The notes: generated by a model not told the origin, from the sequence alone. DNA of 36,112 nt from Cyanocohniella sp. LLY (GCA_022241785.1 JAKOMP010000006.1:93237-129348); one strand, 5' to 3'. Positions 17,332 through 25,098 are shown, counted from the stretch's first letter. Numbers and translations are program-made.

Positions 17332-18269
17332 GTTTTTGATAGCTGTTTACTGTTGACTTTTGACTGAGTTAATGGTGTGGGCTGATTGAGACTGCGGAAG
17401 TACAAACCTCCAACGATCGCCCAAAAACTGAGATAGCCTATAGCTTGGACTAGGTATAGTTTTTGTCTGTAGCCAAATAAGGTTTTGAGTAAAATTCCGG
17501 GAAATTGGCGGTCGGGTAAGGTGGTGGATAAGTCCCAAATCTGGGAACCAAGCAGACAAGATGTATTCGGACTTCCACATATACCCAAGGCTTCGGGGTT
17601 GATGTAGCTAAAGGCGATCGCAGCTGCATCAAGATGGCGCAGGGCAGAAATGACTAATCCAGAGACAATCATTAGTAGAAATACGCCCATGACTTGAAAA
17701 AATTGCTTCAAGTTAATGCGGACACTCCACTTAAATAGCAGTATGCCGATGAGAAAGGCGATCGCAAGTCCGGAAATAGCCCCGAATACTGGTGTCCAGC
17801 CGTCTTGAAACTTAGCGACGATAAACAAAGCTGTTTCTAAGCCTTCCCGAAAGACAGCAATAAACACTAAGCTGAAAATCGCCCAGGCTGCTTGACTGTC
17901 TTGTCCCAAGGCACTTTTCACAGAACCTTCAATTTCGGCTTTGAGAAAACGTGCTTGTTTTGTCATCCAAATCAGCATCCAACTCAACATGGCGATGGCA
18001 ATTACACCCAGTCCCACTTCAAACAATTGTTTAAATACAGGTGCGTAAAGTTGGTCAGATGTTTGCAATCCCTTGAGTCCTAAATGAATCAGCAAACCAA
18101 ACCCGAAGCTGGCTAAAATGCCACTCAGGACTCCTAAGTAAACCCAGCGATTTAAAACTTGCTTTTGTGCTTGCTGTAAACAGGCAAAAACAATACCAAC
18201 GACTAAAGCAGCTTCTACACCTTCCCGCAGGGTAATGAAAAAGGTGGGTAATGCAGCACTCCAATTCAT
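17328..18269 (-). CDS. FTR1-family high-affinity iron permease
   Basis: A 313-residue cytoplasmic-membrane protein with seven hydrophobic segments. Both iron-binding REGxE motifs are present: REGVE at 15-19 in helix 1 and REGLE at 141-145 in helix 4. This is the EfeU/FTR1 arrangement for Fe(III) passage, usually coupled to a ferroxidase. No EfeO, EfeB, P19 or multicopper oxidase gene is visible in the window; instead a secreted charged protein lies 42 bp upstream. The Cys pair in GICGSPNTSCLLGS before the last helix is periplasmic and could be a disulfide or metal site. The C-terminal tail appears to be encoded by repeat DNA. Confidence 0.93.
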   Translation of the reverse strand: MNWSAALPTFFITLREGVEAALVVGIVFACLQQAQKQVLNRWVYLGVLSGILASFGFGLLIHLGLKGLQTSDQLYAPVFKQLFEVGLGVIAIAMLSWMLIWMTKQARFLKAEIEGSVKSALGQDSQAAWAIFSLVFIAVFREGLETALFIVAKFQDGWTPVFGAISGLAIAFLIGILLFKWSVRINLKQFFQVMGVFLLMIVSGLVISALRHLDAAAIAFSYINPEALGICGSPNTSCLLGSQIWDLSTTLPDRQFPGILLKTLFGYRQKLYLVQAIGYLSFWAIVGGLYFRSLNQPTPLTQSKVNSKQLSKT

Positions 18270-18311
18270 AAGTAATTCGTAATTAGGAAATTTGCTTTTG
18301 GTGAATTGGCA

Positions 18312-18698
18312 TTATATGGTTGCAGCGGGTAATTCTGCTTCGGGGTTGACTGTTGTAGATACTTTCTCTTTGTGTTTAGAGGATTTTTTACCGTGAGGCT
18401 TGGATTTCTTGGGATGTTCTTCTACTTCTTCAGCCTTGACAACAATCTCTTCTGTTTCGCTTTCAGTTGTAATAGTTTCGGGTTCTGACTCTGCTATTAC
18501 TTCCGTTTCTGTCGTTTCAGATGTTTCAGTAGATTCTTCTGTGCTGGCGTGTTCTTTAGACTTCTTAGACTTATGTTTATGGTCTTTTTCCTTTTTGGCT
18601 TCGGTTTCTGATGATTTAGCCAAAGCTGCGGCGGGTAAGAGAAGGGTAGCTGCGATCGCGGTGACAACAGTGTTAGTTAGAAATACTCTTCGTAGCAT
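18312..18698 (-). CDS. Secreted Lys/Glu/His-rich low-complexity protein
   Basis: A 128-residue protein with a Sec signal peptide (MLRRVFLTNTVV, hydrophobic core, cleavage after AAALA). The mature part is almost entirely charged or polar: a basic, His-containing block (KKEKDHKHKSKKSKEH), an acidic Glu/Thr/Ser block in the middle, and a second basic block (HPKKSKPHGKKSSKHKEK). No fold is recognised and it is probably disordered. It lies 42 bp upstream of the FTR1 permease gene in the same direction, so a periplasmic metal-buffering or metal-delivery role is a reasonable inference, not a demonstrated one. It has no Cys and is not homologous to known FTR1 partners that I recognise. Confidence 0.72.
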   Translation of the reverse strand: MLRRVFLTNTVVTAIAATLLLPAAALAKSSETEAKKEKDHKHKSKKSKEHASTEESTETSETTETEVIAESEPETITTESETEEIVVKAEEVEEHPKKSKPHGKKSSKHKEKVSTTVNPEAELPAATI

Positions 18699-18774
18699 AG
18701 CTTCTTCCTGATAGCTGTATCTGGTGAATACGAAGAGTTTGACAGAAAAAACTAACAGAAAAATAACAGCTTGC

Positions 18775-18785
18775 TATTCTCAATA
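18775..18785 (-). promoter_or_regulatory. Candidate operator TATTGAGAATA upstream of the secreted-protein/FTR1 genes
   Basis: The minus strand reads TATTGAGAATA, 77-87 bp upstream of the secreted protein start. The same 11-mer occurs at 19239-19249 in the divergent promoter of the two-component system. Shared use by one regulator is inferred. Confidence 0.4.
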
Positions 18786-18789
18786 TTAT

Positions 18790-19176
18790 TTAATCAGTAA
18801 ACTGGTAACGAGTAAGACGTTTAACTGTAGTTACATCTAAACCTAACTCTTGAGCAATTCCTATCTCTAATGCAGCAATATCTATAGTTGGTAATTCAAT
18901 TTCAAGGGTTTTAATGGCTGAGTCTGCTGTTTTAATACTCACTTTAGTAAACCCTGTCTGCTGCTTAATTTCTGCTTCGATGGCTAATACAGTGATAGAT
19001 AACTGAACTATTACCTGGTTATTCGCTTCTAAATAGACGCTGGTATCGTAAGCATAACTTAACATCTGGTTAGCTACACTTTTCCCTCCTAGCCAAATAC
19101 TTATACCAATTAGGGGTAATGGCAGCCAAAATTCTAACCCTAGACTAGATAGCTTAGATGCTTTATGGCTTTTCAT
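18790..19176 (-). CDS. Small TM-anchored protein of unknown function, divergent from the two-component system
   Basis: I prefer ATG 19176 (128 residues, MKSHKASKLSSLGLEFWLPL) to the upstream ATG at 19224, because the extra 16 residues look unlike a start region; both are open. One N-terminal membrane segment (LPLPLIGISIWLG) is followed by an exported domain of about 95 residues. That domain has helix-strand patterning and ends ALEIGIAQELGLDVTTVKRL then TRYQFTD. I do not recognise the family. It is transcribed away from the response regulator across a palindromic promoter, so a sensor-accessory or target role is possible. Confidence 0.6.
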   Translation of the reverse strand: MKSHKASKLSSLGLEFWLPLPLIGISIWLGGKSVANQMLSYAYDTSVYLEANNQVIVQLSITVLAIEAEIKQQTGFTKVSIKTADSAIKTLEIELPTIDIAALEIGIAQELGLDVTTVKRLTRYQFTD

Positions 19177-19238
19177 CAAACATCGCCACGAAGTTACGAG
19201 AAAACTATGCTTAAGCATATTCAATATTTAAATAAATT

Positions 19239-19278
19239 TATTGAGAATAATATGCATTATTATATATAAATATTCTCA
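19239..19278. promoter_or_regulatory. Nested palindromes in the divergent promoter
   Basis: Outer arms GAGAATA (19243-19249) and TATTCTC (19271-19277) are perfect complements. Inside them AATAAT (19246-19251) and ATTATT (19256-19261) flank ATGC. The inner palindrome resembles the AT-rich pattern of Fur boxes (GATAATGATAATCATTATC), and the outer arms could be response-regulator half sites. The region lies between the two divergent starts and also contains TATA-rich -10-like sequence. The identity of the binding protein is not shown by the sequence. Confidence 0.5.
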
Positions 19279-19307
19279 CCTTAATGTATCAATTTTTGAG
19301 ATGCGGC

Positions 19308-19994
19308 ATGAAAATTTTGGTAGTCGAAGATGATGCAGAACTCTTAGAACCTTTAAACACAGTCCTATCGAGAGCAGGATATATAGTTGATGGGGTTAGT
19401 AGCTGTGAAACAGCCTCTTGGTTACTAGCAGAACAAGATTATGATTTGCTGATATTAGACTGGATTCTACCTACAGGAAGTGGGATTAATTTGTGTCAAC
19501 AGTACCGTTATACAGGGAGAACCTCTCCTGTACTGATGATGACAGCAAAGGATAGTATTTCTGATAAAGTCCAAGGGCTAGATGCTGGTGCAGATGATTA
19601 TCTGGTAAAACCCGTAGATATGCTGGAATTACTAGCAAGAGTGCGCGCTTTAGCCAGGCGATCGCCTGTTTGGCAAGACCAAGTTTTAAAATTTGCCGAC
19701 TTACAACTTAATTTAGATACTTATACTGTAGAAAGACAACAACAGGCAGTCCAACTATCTGTCCGTGAATGTCAGTTGTTGGAATACTTCCTGCGTCATC
19801 CCCGTCAGGTTGTAAGTCGTGATCAATTAGAACAAGCCTTATGGAAATGGGATACAGAACTGGGGAATAATGCCATCACAGTGCAAATTCGCCGATTACG
19901 CCAGCGTCTGCAAAAACTGGGAGTTGACCAGTGGATTGAAACAGTTTATGGATTAGGGTATCGGTTAATACAGGGAGTAGAAAGTGGAGAGTAG
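19308..19994 (+). CDS. OmpR/PhoB-type response regulator
   Basis: The start at ATG 19308 (MKILVVEDDAELLEPL) fits the family; an ATG at 19284 would add eight residues. The receiver domain (1-115) has the acidic pair EDD, phospho-acceptor Asp in LLILDWILP (about 51), Thr in LMMTAKD and Lys in DDYLVKPVDM. The winged-helix DNA-binding domain (130-225) shows VQLSVRECQLLEYFLRHPRQ, VQIRRLRQRLQKLG and ETVYGLGYRL. The overall pattern (WILPxxSG, RRSP linker) resembles RppA/NrsR regulators of cyanobacteria that sense redox or nickel. The cognate kinase follows after 90 bp. Confidence 0.94.
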   Translation: MKILVVEDDAELLEPLNTVLSRAGYIVDGVSSCETASWLLAEQDYDLLILDWILPTGSGINLCQQYRYTGRTSPVLMMTAKDSISDKVQGLDAGADDYLVKPVDMLELLARVRALARRSPVWQDQVLKFADLQLNLDTYTVERQQQAVQLSVRECQLLEYFLRHPRQVVSRDQLEQALWKWDTELGNNAITVQIRRLRQRLQKLGVDQWIETVYGLGYRLIQGVESGE

Positions 19995-20084
19995 GGGTGT
20001 GGACGTTTGGATTTGCACTAGCAAAACATACGCAGCGCCGCGAGTATCTTCAATGGCAATTTAATCCAGAATCGAAAATCGCCA

Positions 20085-21398
20085 ATGACCAACCTATTTC
20101 ACCGTAGTCGTCGCAACTTAGCTCGTTGGTTTACCCTATCTATGGGAAGTATTTTAGTGGTTTTTGCCAGTATTATCTATGTCTGTGTTGTCAAAGACCG
20201 CCAACAAGCTTTTGATCTCGAACTCTATGGTAAAAGTCGTGTCATAGCGTCTGGAATTCGTTATCGACTGCATCAAGGTCAGTGGCGAGTGAAACTTGAT
20301 GATGTGCCGCTACTAGGTAGTAATACCCTATCCATAGGAAGTTTAGAAAGTGAAATCGCTTATGCACGTTGGTATTCTCCAGAAGGAAAGTTACTTCGGT
20401 TTGTCAAGGTACAACCCAAAACACCCTTTGAGATTTCTTCAGGATTTGAAACACTGCAAATGGTTATGCCAGAATATGGCGGTCATGATTCTCAAGAAAT
20501 CTGGTTACGCCAGGTAACTCTCCCAGTGATACAAGATGGGGTATTAATTGGTTATCTGCAAATTGCTTCCCCCCTTACTTCTGTTCAAGAAACATTAACC
20601 CAACTGTGTTTTCTGTTAGCTATTGGTGTGCCTTTAGGACTGGGTGTAATTGGGTTGACGGGTTGGTTTTTAGGTGGTCTAGCTATGCAACCCATTCATG
20701 ATTCATATGATAGGTTACATCGATTTACCGCTTATGCTTCCCATGAACTGCGAACCCCATTAGCTAAAGTATTAAATCACGCTCAATTAGGGTTAATGTA
20801 TTTGGTAGAACCTGATCCGGAAACTAGTTCTCGTTTTCACACCATTATCAAAACTACCAAAGCCATCAGTAATCTGGTTAACGACCTGTTATTTATGGCA
20901 CGTCAGGAAGGGAACCTTGACCCCAAGCTTTTACAGCAGATTGACCTTGTAGAATTACTACGAACATTGGCACAAGAACAAGCTTTTAACTGTGAAGACA
21001 AAGGACTGACTTTAAAAACTGAATTTCCTCACCAACCAGTCAAATTATCCATAGAACCAGAGTTATTATCTCAAGCTGTATTGAATTTGTTCAGCAATGC
21101 CATTAAATATACGGAGCCTGGGGGTATTATTGAACTACGCTTAGTTTGTTTCCCTTATGCCATCATTATTCAAGTAGAAGACAATGGTACCGGAATTCCT
21201 GACCAAGATTTGCCCTATCTTTTTGAAAGATTCTATCGTAGTCCAACTCACAGAGTATACAGTGGTTTTGGCTTAGGACTGGCCATCGCTCAACAAATTG
21301 TCCAAGCTCACAAGGGTAAAATATCTGTTACTAGTACCTGGGGAAAAGGTTCTTGTTTCCAAATAGAACTATTTCTGGAAAAAAGCCGCAGATGCTAG
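20085..21398 (+). CDS. Membrane sensor histidine kinase
   Basis: A 437-residue sensor. TM1 is at about 20-40 ([16 protein letters not shown]), followed by a periplasmic region of about 140 residues with no Cys- or His-rich metal motif. TM2 is at about 175-200, then a short HAMP-like linker. The kinase core has the H box [18 protein letters not shown] (His about 220), N box [16 protein letters not shown]1 [20 protein letters not shown] and G2 [13 protein letters not shown]. The signal is unknown. It pairs with the response regulator upstream, and its location beside an FTR1/TonB-receptor block suggests metal or envelope sensing (inference). Confidence 0.93.
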   Translation: MTNLFHRSRRNLARWFTLSMGSILVVFASIIYVCVVKDRQQAFDLELYGKSRVIASGIRYRLHQGQWRVKLDDVPLLGSNTLSIGSLESEIAYARWYSPEGKLLRFVKVQPKTPFEISSGFETLQMVMPEYGGHDSQEIWLRQVTLPVIQDGVLIGYLQIASPLTSVQETLTQLCFLLAIGVPLGLGVIGLTGWFLGGLAMQPIHDSYDRLHRFTAYASHELRTPLAKVLNHAQLGLMYLVEPDPETSSRFHTIIKTTKAISNLVNDLLFMARQEGNLDPKLLQQIDLVELLRTLAQEQAFNCEDKGLTLKTEFPHQPVKLSIEPELLSQAVLNLFSNAIKYTEPGGIIELRLVCFPYAIIIQVEDNGTGIPDQDLPYLFERFYRSPTHRVYSGFGLGLAIAQQIVQAHKGKISVTSTWGKGSCFQIELFLEKSRRC

Positions 21399-21441
21399 CA
21401 GCCATCATCAATATTTTTTGAATATTCGTATTTGATTACCA

Positions 21442-21514
21442 CGAGCGCGGCAGGGTTCGAACCTGCGACCAACGGATTAGAAATCCGTGGCTCTATCCAC
21501 TGAGCTACGCGCCC
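21442..21514 (-). tRNA. tRNA-Arg (TCT)
   Basis: On the minus strand, acceptor GGGCGCG (from 21514) pairs with CGCGCTC allowing one G-T. The D arm is GCTCAGTGGATAGAGC, the anticodon loop TTTCTAA reads TCT, and the T arm is GCAGGTTCGAACCTGC. CCA is not encoded. Confidence 0.97.
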
Positions 21515-21850
21515 AAACTAATATACTGGCTCCCGAAGAAGTCATCGAATTGATTATATCGTTATATCCTACCAAGAAGCAAACAAAAAATTGCAGATTT
21601 ACCACTAGCAAGGCTATGATTCAAGTCGCTAGTTACGTAGATTTACACTAAAAATGCAGCAAATGGGCTATTGATTAGCTATATTGTGTGGTCGATAGGT
21701 TATTTGCGTGTTGATGTCAGGGTAGCTTCAGGCGATCGCGAGGCTCAACCCAATGTCACGCTAGGTAATCGCACTCTTGGCGATGTTACCAAAACACGAC
21801 TATAGATCGCATATTCATAAAGCCCCTGTGAGGAGTTATTTGCGAGTGCC
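21515..21850. other. Intergenic region with a short orphan reading frame
   Basis: No recognised gene. One + frame, 21665-21805, is open for 46 codons and reads SYIVWSIGYLRVDVRVASGD then REAQPNVTLGNRTLGDVTKT, which looks coding-like in composition (HIP1 site included). It has no good start (GTG 21685 is possible) and no match I can name. It may be the tail of a decayed gene. The remainder shows nothing clear. Confidence 0.35.
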
Positions 21851-22510
21851 ATGTTTATTCTCAAACGGCAGGATGTTGAAATATCGAGTATTCAGCACCC
21901 AAAACGGGATCAGCAAGTGCCGATCCTTACTTATCAGGGGCAAACCTTTCGCTTGATTAGCCTTTTTAAAGCTAGCCAAGAAGAAGAAGCTAGAGCCTTG
22001 TGGCGAGAATTGACTGATAACCGAGGTAAAGCCTGTGTCTTATTGGAAGAACCGGATCGCTTTAGTGTCTGGGGAAAAGTCCGCTTAGATCAAATAGGTA
22101 GTGACACGGGTGGTCATAGCAAGCAAGGAATTTATATTCAAGCCAGTATTTTTCTACTGCAAGCAGTTTATCTGGACATTGAAGAGTTTTTAGGTGGTCG
22201 CCAAGCGACACTATTTGAGAAAGATCTGGCAGAATTTTTGCGCCAGCAACAATTTCCGCAAAGATCTTCCCTAGAAGCCGTCAAGCACTTGGTATCGATA
22301 AATCCCCTAGAAACAGCTAATCTTCCTCCTTGGTCAGAAAACCACATAATTAGTTTCTTGCAAACACTGCATCAACTCGGAAAAAGCTATTTTGGTAATG
22401 CTAACTTTGCCAATCAAGTCAATGATCGGTTACAAGATATGCCAGAAGCCGAGCGATCGCTATTTATCAGTTGGCTAAATCAAACTTCACTGAGTAAACT
22501 GTGGCAATAG
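21851..22510 (+). CDS. Cyanobacterial protein of unknown function
   Basis: A 219-residue soluble protein with no signal peptide. The N-terminal half is beta-rich and charged (FILKRQDVEISSIQ, FRLISLFKASQEEEARALWR, RFSVWGKVRLDQIG); the C-terminal half is helical (FLRQQQFPQRSSLEAVKHLV, FLQTLHQLGKSYFG, PEAERSLFISWLNQT). It looks like a conserved cyanobacterial hypothetical, but I cannot name a domain. GTGAGGAGTTATTTGCGAGTGCC just upstream contains a GAGGAG ribosome binding site, 15 bp from the ATG. It precedes the membrane protein/HTH/cutA group in the same direction. Confidence 0.75.
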   Translation: MFILKRQDVEISSIQHPKRDQQVPILTYQGQTFRLISLFKASQEEEARALWRELTDNRGKACVLLEEPDRFSVWGKVRLDQIGSDTGGHSKQGIYIQASIFLLQAVYLDIEEFLGGRQATLFEKDLAEFLRQQQFPQRSSLEAVKHLVSINPLETANLPPWSENHIISFLQTLHQLGKSYFGNANFANQVNDRLQDMPEAERSLFISWLNQTSLSKLWQ

Positions 22511-22648
22511 CATGGAAAGTGTGGGAAAAACTGCGGCTACGGGCAGTTGCTTTTGGCCTCCATTGGTGAATCGCTGGATAGATAAACCGCTTCCTACACA
22601 GTCCTGCACACCAAAATCAGGCCGAGTGCGTTTACACAGTCAATTCCT

Positions 22649-23500
22649 ATGAGCAGTTCGTACAAAAATTCCTACCGTTCTCAATCCATCTTCACCAATC
22701 GCAACATAATTTTAGCTAGCATCGCCTGGGCTGTGCTGGCACTGTTATACTTTTTGTTGTTTAGTGCCAAAATCCCCGGAGCAGATGGTGTAGAAAGCCG
22801 TGCTGACTGGTACGTGATTGGTACAAATATTTTTGAAGCCTTGGCTTACTTGGGTGCAGGTATCTTATGCTTAAGGAACTGGCGTAGCCCGCAAATCGTT
22901 AGTAGCAGAAATGTTTGGCTGGCGATCGCTATAGGTATGCTTTCTTATTTCCTGGGAGGGATCATCTTCGGTTACACAGAAATAATTTTAGACGAAGAAC
23001 CAGATGTGTCTATTGGCGATATATTTTTTGTACTGAGTTATCTTTCCCTGGGCGTAGGCATGATTTTAGCTGTGGCTTCTCGACGAATCAATTTAGAAAA
23101 ATGGCAATGGCTAATTGTGGTAGCAATAGGAGTCTTTGGCAGTTTGTTAGCGTGGTGGATTTCTATGCAACAAGCAGTACCCTCAGAGCCGCTAGTCGCT
23201 ATTTTGAATTGGTTTTACGTAGTTAGCGACGTGGTTTTGCTAATTATTGCTACCACTTTATTACTGGCATTTTGGGGAGGCAGAGTTGCCCAGTCTTGGA
23301 GAATGATTGCGGCGGCCGCGTTTTCGCTCTACATTGCAGATATGTGGTTTAAATATGCTCAAGGGGCAAACTATCAAAGTGGGGAGATTCTAGAAGTGTT
23401 TTGGGTATTTAGCGGAGTTTTATTTGGTATGGGTGCTGTCTTAGAACATGACGCATCGTTGAGCAGAAGTCGGCGAGAGCGTGGGCGCAAACGAGCTTAG
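22649..23500 (+). CDS. Polytopic membrane protein, seven to eight helices
   Basis: A 283-residue protein with hydrophobic segments starting at about 22, 57, 90, 122, 153, 190, 220 and 247. Acidic loops lie between them: IPGADGVESRADWY, and TEIILDEEPDVSIGDIFFVL before helix 4. The pattern 'P/D-x-x-I-G-D-x-F-F-x-L-S-Y' is like the membrane sensor part found in front of some diguanylate cyclases, but here no output domain follows. The C-terminus is basic (SRSRRERGRKRA). Its stop is only 8 bp before the earliest start of the HTH gene, so the two are almost certainly co-translated or co-transcribed. Confidence 0.7.
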   Translation: MSSSYKNSYRSQSIFTNRNIILASIAWAVLALLYFLLFSAKIPGADGVESRADWYVIGTNIFEALAYLGAGILCLRNWRSPQIVSSRNVWLAIAIGMLSYFLGGIIFGYTEIILDEEPDVSIGDIFFVLSYLSLGVGMILAVASRRINLEKWQWLIVVAIGVFGSLLAWWISMQQAVPSEPLVAILNWFYVVSDVVLLIIATTLLLAFWGGRVAQSWRMIAAAAFSLYIADMWFKYAQGANYQSGEILEVFWVFSGVLFGMGAVLEHDASLSRSRRERGRKRA

Positions 23501-23508
23501 AAAATTTG

Positions 23509-24564
23509 GTGTCTACCGTGAGAAAATTAACAGATCCTGACAAGAAAGAAATTCTCAAGTTATATCGAGAAACTGCCGAAACAACCTCAACTTTGGCAGA
23601 ACATTATGGCGTGAGTAACTCGACAATTAGTCGGCTACTTAAAAGCACTTTGCCAGAAGACGAGTACGAATATCTCGTTTCTCTCAAACGTGCTGCTAGG
23701 ACTCCTGAGGGCAGGGCACAGGTAAATTATGAACAATTACCTTTGTTAAGTCAGCCAGAGCCAGAGTTAAAGCCAGAGTTAAAGCCAGAGCCAGAGCCAG
23801 AGCCAAAGCCAGAGCAGCCACCAAGCCAGGAAACAAAAACTCCTCGCCTGAAGTTGCCAGATATTGAGCCAAAAGAAGCAGTTATCGAAGGCGAACAATT
23901 AGAGGAGGAAGACGAATTCACTACCTCCAGGCGAGTCCGTCGGCGTCCCTCAGCAGAGGAAAAACCAAAGCTACGCTCAACAAAACGATTAGAAGTTGTT
24001 GAACCCAAGCCGCCGGAAATCACCAGCATCCCCACCCCCATCTTAAAAGACGAAAATCCTGAAGCAACTGTCATTGCCCACATGCTGGGAGAAGACTTGC
24101 TAGATGAGTCGGAGGATTTGGATGATTTAGACGACGATTTAGAGGATGATTTAGACGACGAAGATTACGACGAAGATTACGACGAAGAGGAAGAAGACTT
24201 AGACGAACCAAGACCATTAGTTACTAGACGTAGAGCCAATGAAGCACCAGTGCAAGTGTTGCCATTATCAGCAGCGCAATTGCCCAAAACTTGTTATTTG
24301 GTAATTGACCGTTCCTCGGAGTTGATTACCCGACCACTCAAGGACTTTGGTGACTTAGGACAAATTCCTAACCTGGAAACCCTACAAAAAACATTGCCGG
24401 TGTTTGATAACCATCGAGTAGCAAAGCGCTTTTCCACCAAGCGCGATCGCGTGATTAAAGTTCCCGATAGTAAAATGCTCCATAAGGCTAGTACTCATCT
24501 ACAAGCCAAGGGAATCACGCGACTGTTGATTGATGGCCAGGTATACTCTTTGTCGATGGTCTAA
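23509..24564 (+). CDS. HTH protein with Pro/Glu repeats and a long acidic linker
   Basis: About 351 residues. Possible starts are TTG 23506, GTG 23509 and GTG 23518; the last places VRKLTDPDKKEILKLYRETA at the start. An N-terminal helix-turn-helix (TTSTLAEHYGVSNSTISRLL) resembles homeodomain-like or transposase-type DNA binding. Then come Glu/Lys-Pro repeats (about 83-107), an Arg-rich patch (RRVRRRPSAEEK), an Asp/Glu-rich run (about 196-236) and a C-terminal folded domain (TCYLVIDRSSELITRPLKDF to RLLIDGQVYSLSMV). The layout suggests a chromosome-associated or regulatory factor. It shares an operon with the membrane protein upstream and cutA 5 bp downstream. Confidence 0.72.
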   Translation: MSTVRKLTDPDKKEILKLYRETAETTSTLAEHYGVSNSTISRLLKSTLPEDEYEYLVSLKRAARTPEGRAQVNYEQLPLLSQPEPELKPELKPEPEPEPKPEQPPSQETKTPRLKLPDIEPKEAVIEGEQLEEEDEFTTSRRVRRRPSAEEKPKLRSTKRLEVVEPKPPEITSIPTPILKDENPEATVIAHMLGEDLLDESEDLDDLDDDLEDDLDDEDYDEDYDEEEEDLDEPRPLVTRRRANEAPVQVLPLSAAQLPKTCYLVIDRSSELITRPLKDFGDLGQIPNLETLQKTLPVFDNHRVAKRFSTKRDRVIKVPDSKMLHKASTHLQAKGITRLLIDGQVYSLSMV

Positions 24565-24569
24565 AAGTT

Positions 24570-24896
24570 ATGGAGATACCTGCTGATTATGGTGTAGTCT
24601 TTGTCACAACTGCCAGCAAGCCGGAGGCGGAAACAATTGCACATGCCCTTGTAGAAGCTAAACTTGCTGCTTGTGTAAGTATGTTGCCCATCCATTCAAT
24701 TTACACATGGCAAGGAGAAATATACAAAGAGTCTGAGTGGCAGTTGTTAATTAAAACCGACTTGGCACAATTTTCCATTTTAGAAGCCAAAATTCGGGAA
24801 CTGCACTCTTACGAAGTGTCGGAAATCATTGCCCTACCGATAATTGCGGGTTCGCAAGCCTACTTGCAATGGATTTCTGAACAGGTTCAACGTTAA
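24570..24896 (+). CDS. cutA: Divalent-cation tolerance protein CutA
   Basis: A 108-residue trimeric cytosolic protein linked to copper tolerance. The typical blocks are VVFVTTASKPEAETIAHALV, AKLAACVSMLPIHSIYTWQG, SEWQLLIKTDLAQFSILEAK and SYEVSEIIALPIIAGSQAYL. Length is normal for the family. It starts 5 bp after the HTH gene stop (operon end) and is followed by AATTCGC repeats. Confidence 0.95.
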   Translation: MEIPADYGVVFVTTASKPEAETIAHALVEAKLAACVSMLPIHSIYTWQGEIYKESEWQLLIKTDLAQFSILEAKIRELHSYEVSEIIALPIIAGSQAYLQWISEQVQR

Positions 24897-24899
24897 ACC

Positions 24900-24930
24900 A
24901 ATTCGCAATTCGCAATTCGCAATTCGCAAT
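24900..24930. repeat. AATTCGC heptamer tandem repeat
   Basis: Four perfect AATTCGC copies plus AAT directly after the cutA stop. This is the short tandem repeat class typical of heterocystous cyanobacteria. Confidence 0.92.
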
Positions 24931-25053
24931 AGAGCCTACGGATGCCACTAGGCTGTACGCAATTACGTGTTGTAACGTGGATTTAGACCCCGCCACAACA
25001 CTTGGGGCTTGATAGAACCTGGGAACTTAAACCCCTACATTTTGTTAAAAGTC

Positions 25054-25098
25054 AGGAGTTAGAAGTAGGAGTCATAAAACTCCCCATTTCTAACTCCT
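25054..25098. terminator. Hairpin between convergent cutA and ADP-ribosylglycohydrolase genes
   Basis: AGGAGTTAGAA (25054-25064) is perfectly complementary to TTCTAACTCCT (25088-25098), with an inner AGGAGT/ACTCC pair. The right arm overlaps the glycohydrolase stop codon (25097-25099). It could serve both converging transcripts. It may also be a dispersed repeat, since AGGAGTTAGAAG spacers are common in these genomes. Confidence 0.65.

Noticed and set aside
18400-18711. Plus-strand Ser/Val-rich frame opposite the secreted charged protein
   Set aside because: Shadow of the Glu/Thr-rich codons; the minus-strand frame has a proper signal peptide and gene context.
19308-21398. Naming the pair rppA/rppB or nrsR/nrsS
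   Set aside because: The regulator resembles that group, but the kinase periplasmic region shows no distinguishing nickel-type motif and there are no nrsBACD genes.
23751-24083. Minus-strand frame rich in Gly/Ser opposite the HTH gene
   Set aside because: It is the complement of the Pro/Glu repeat coding region; low-complexity shadow.
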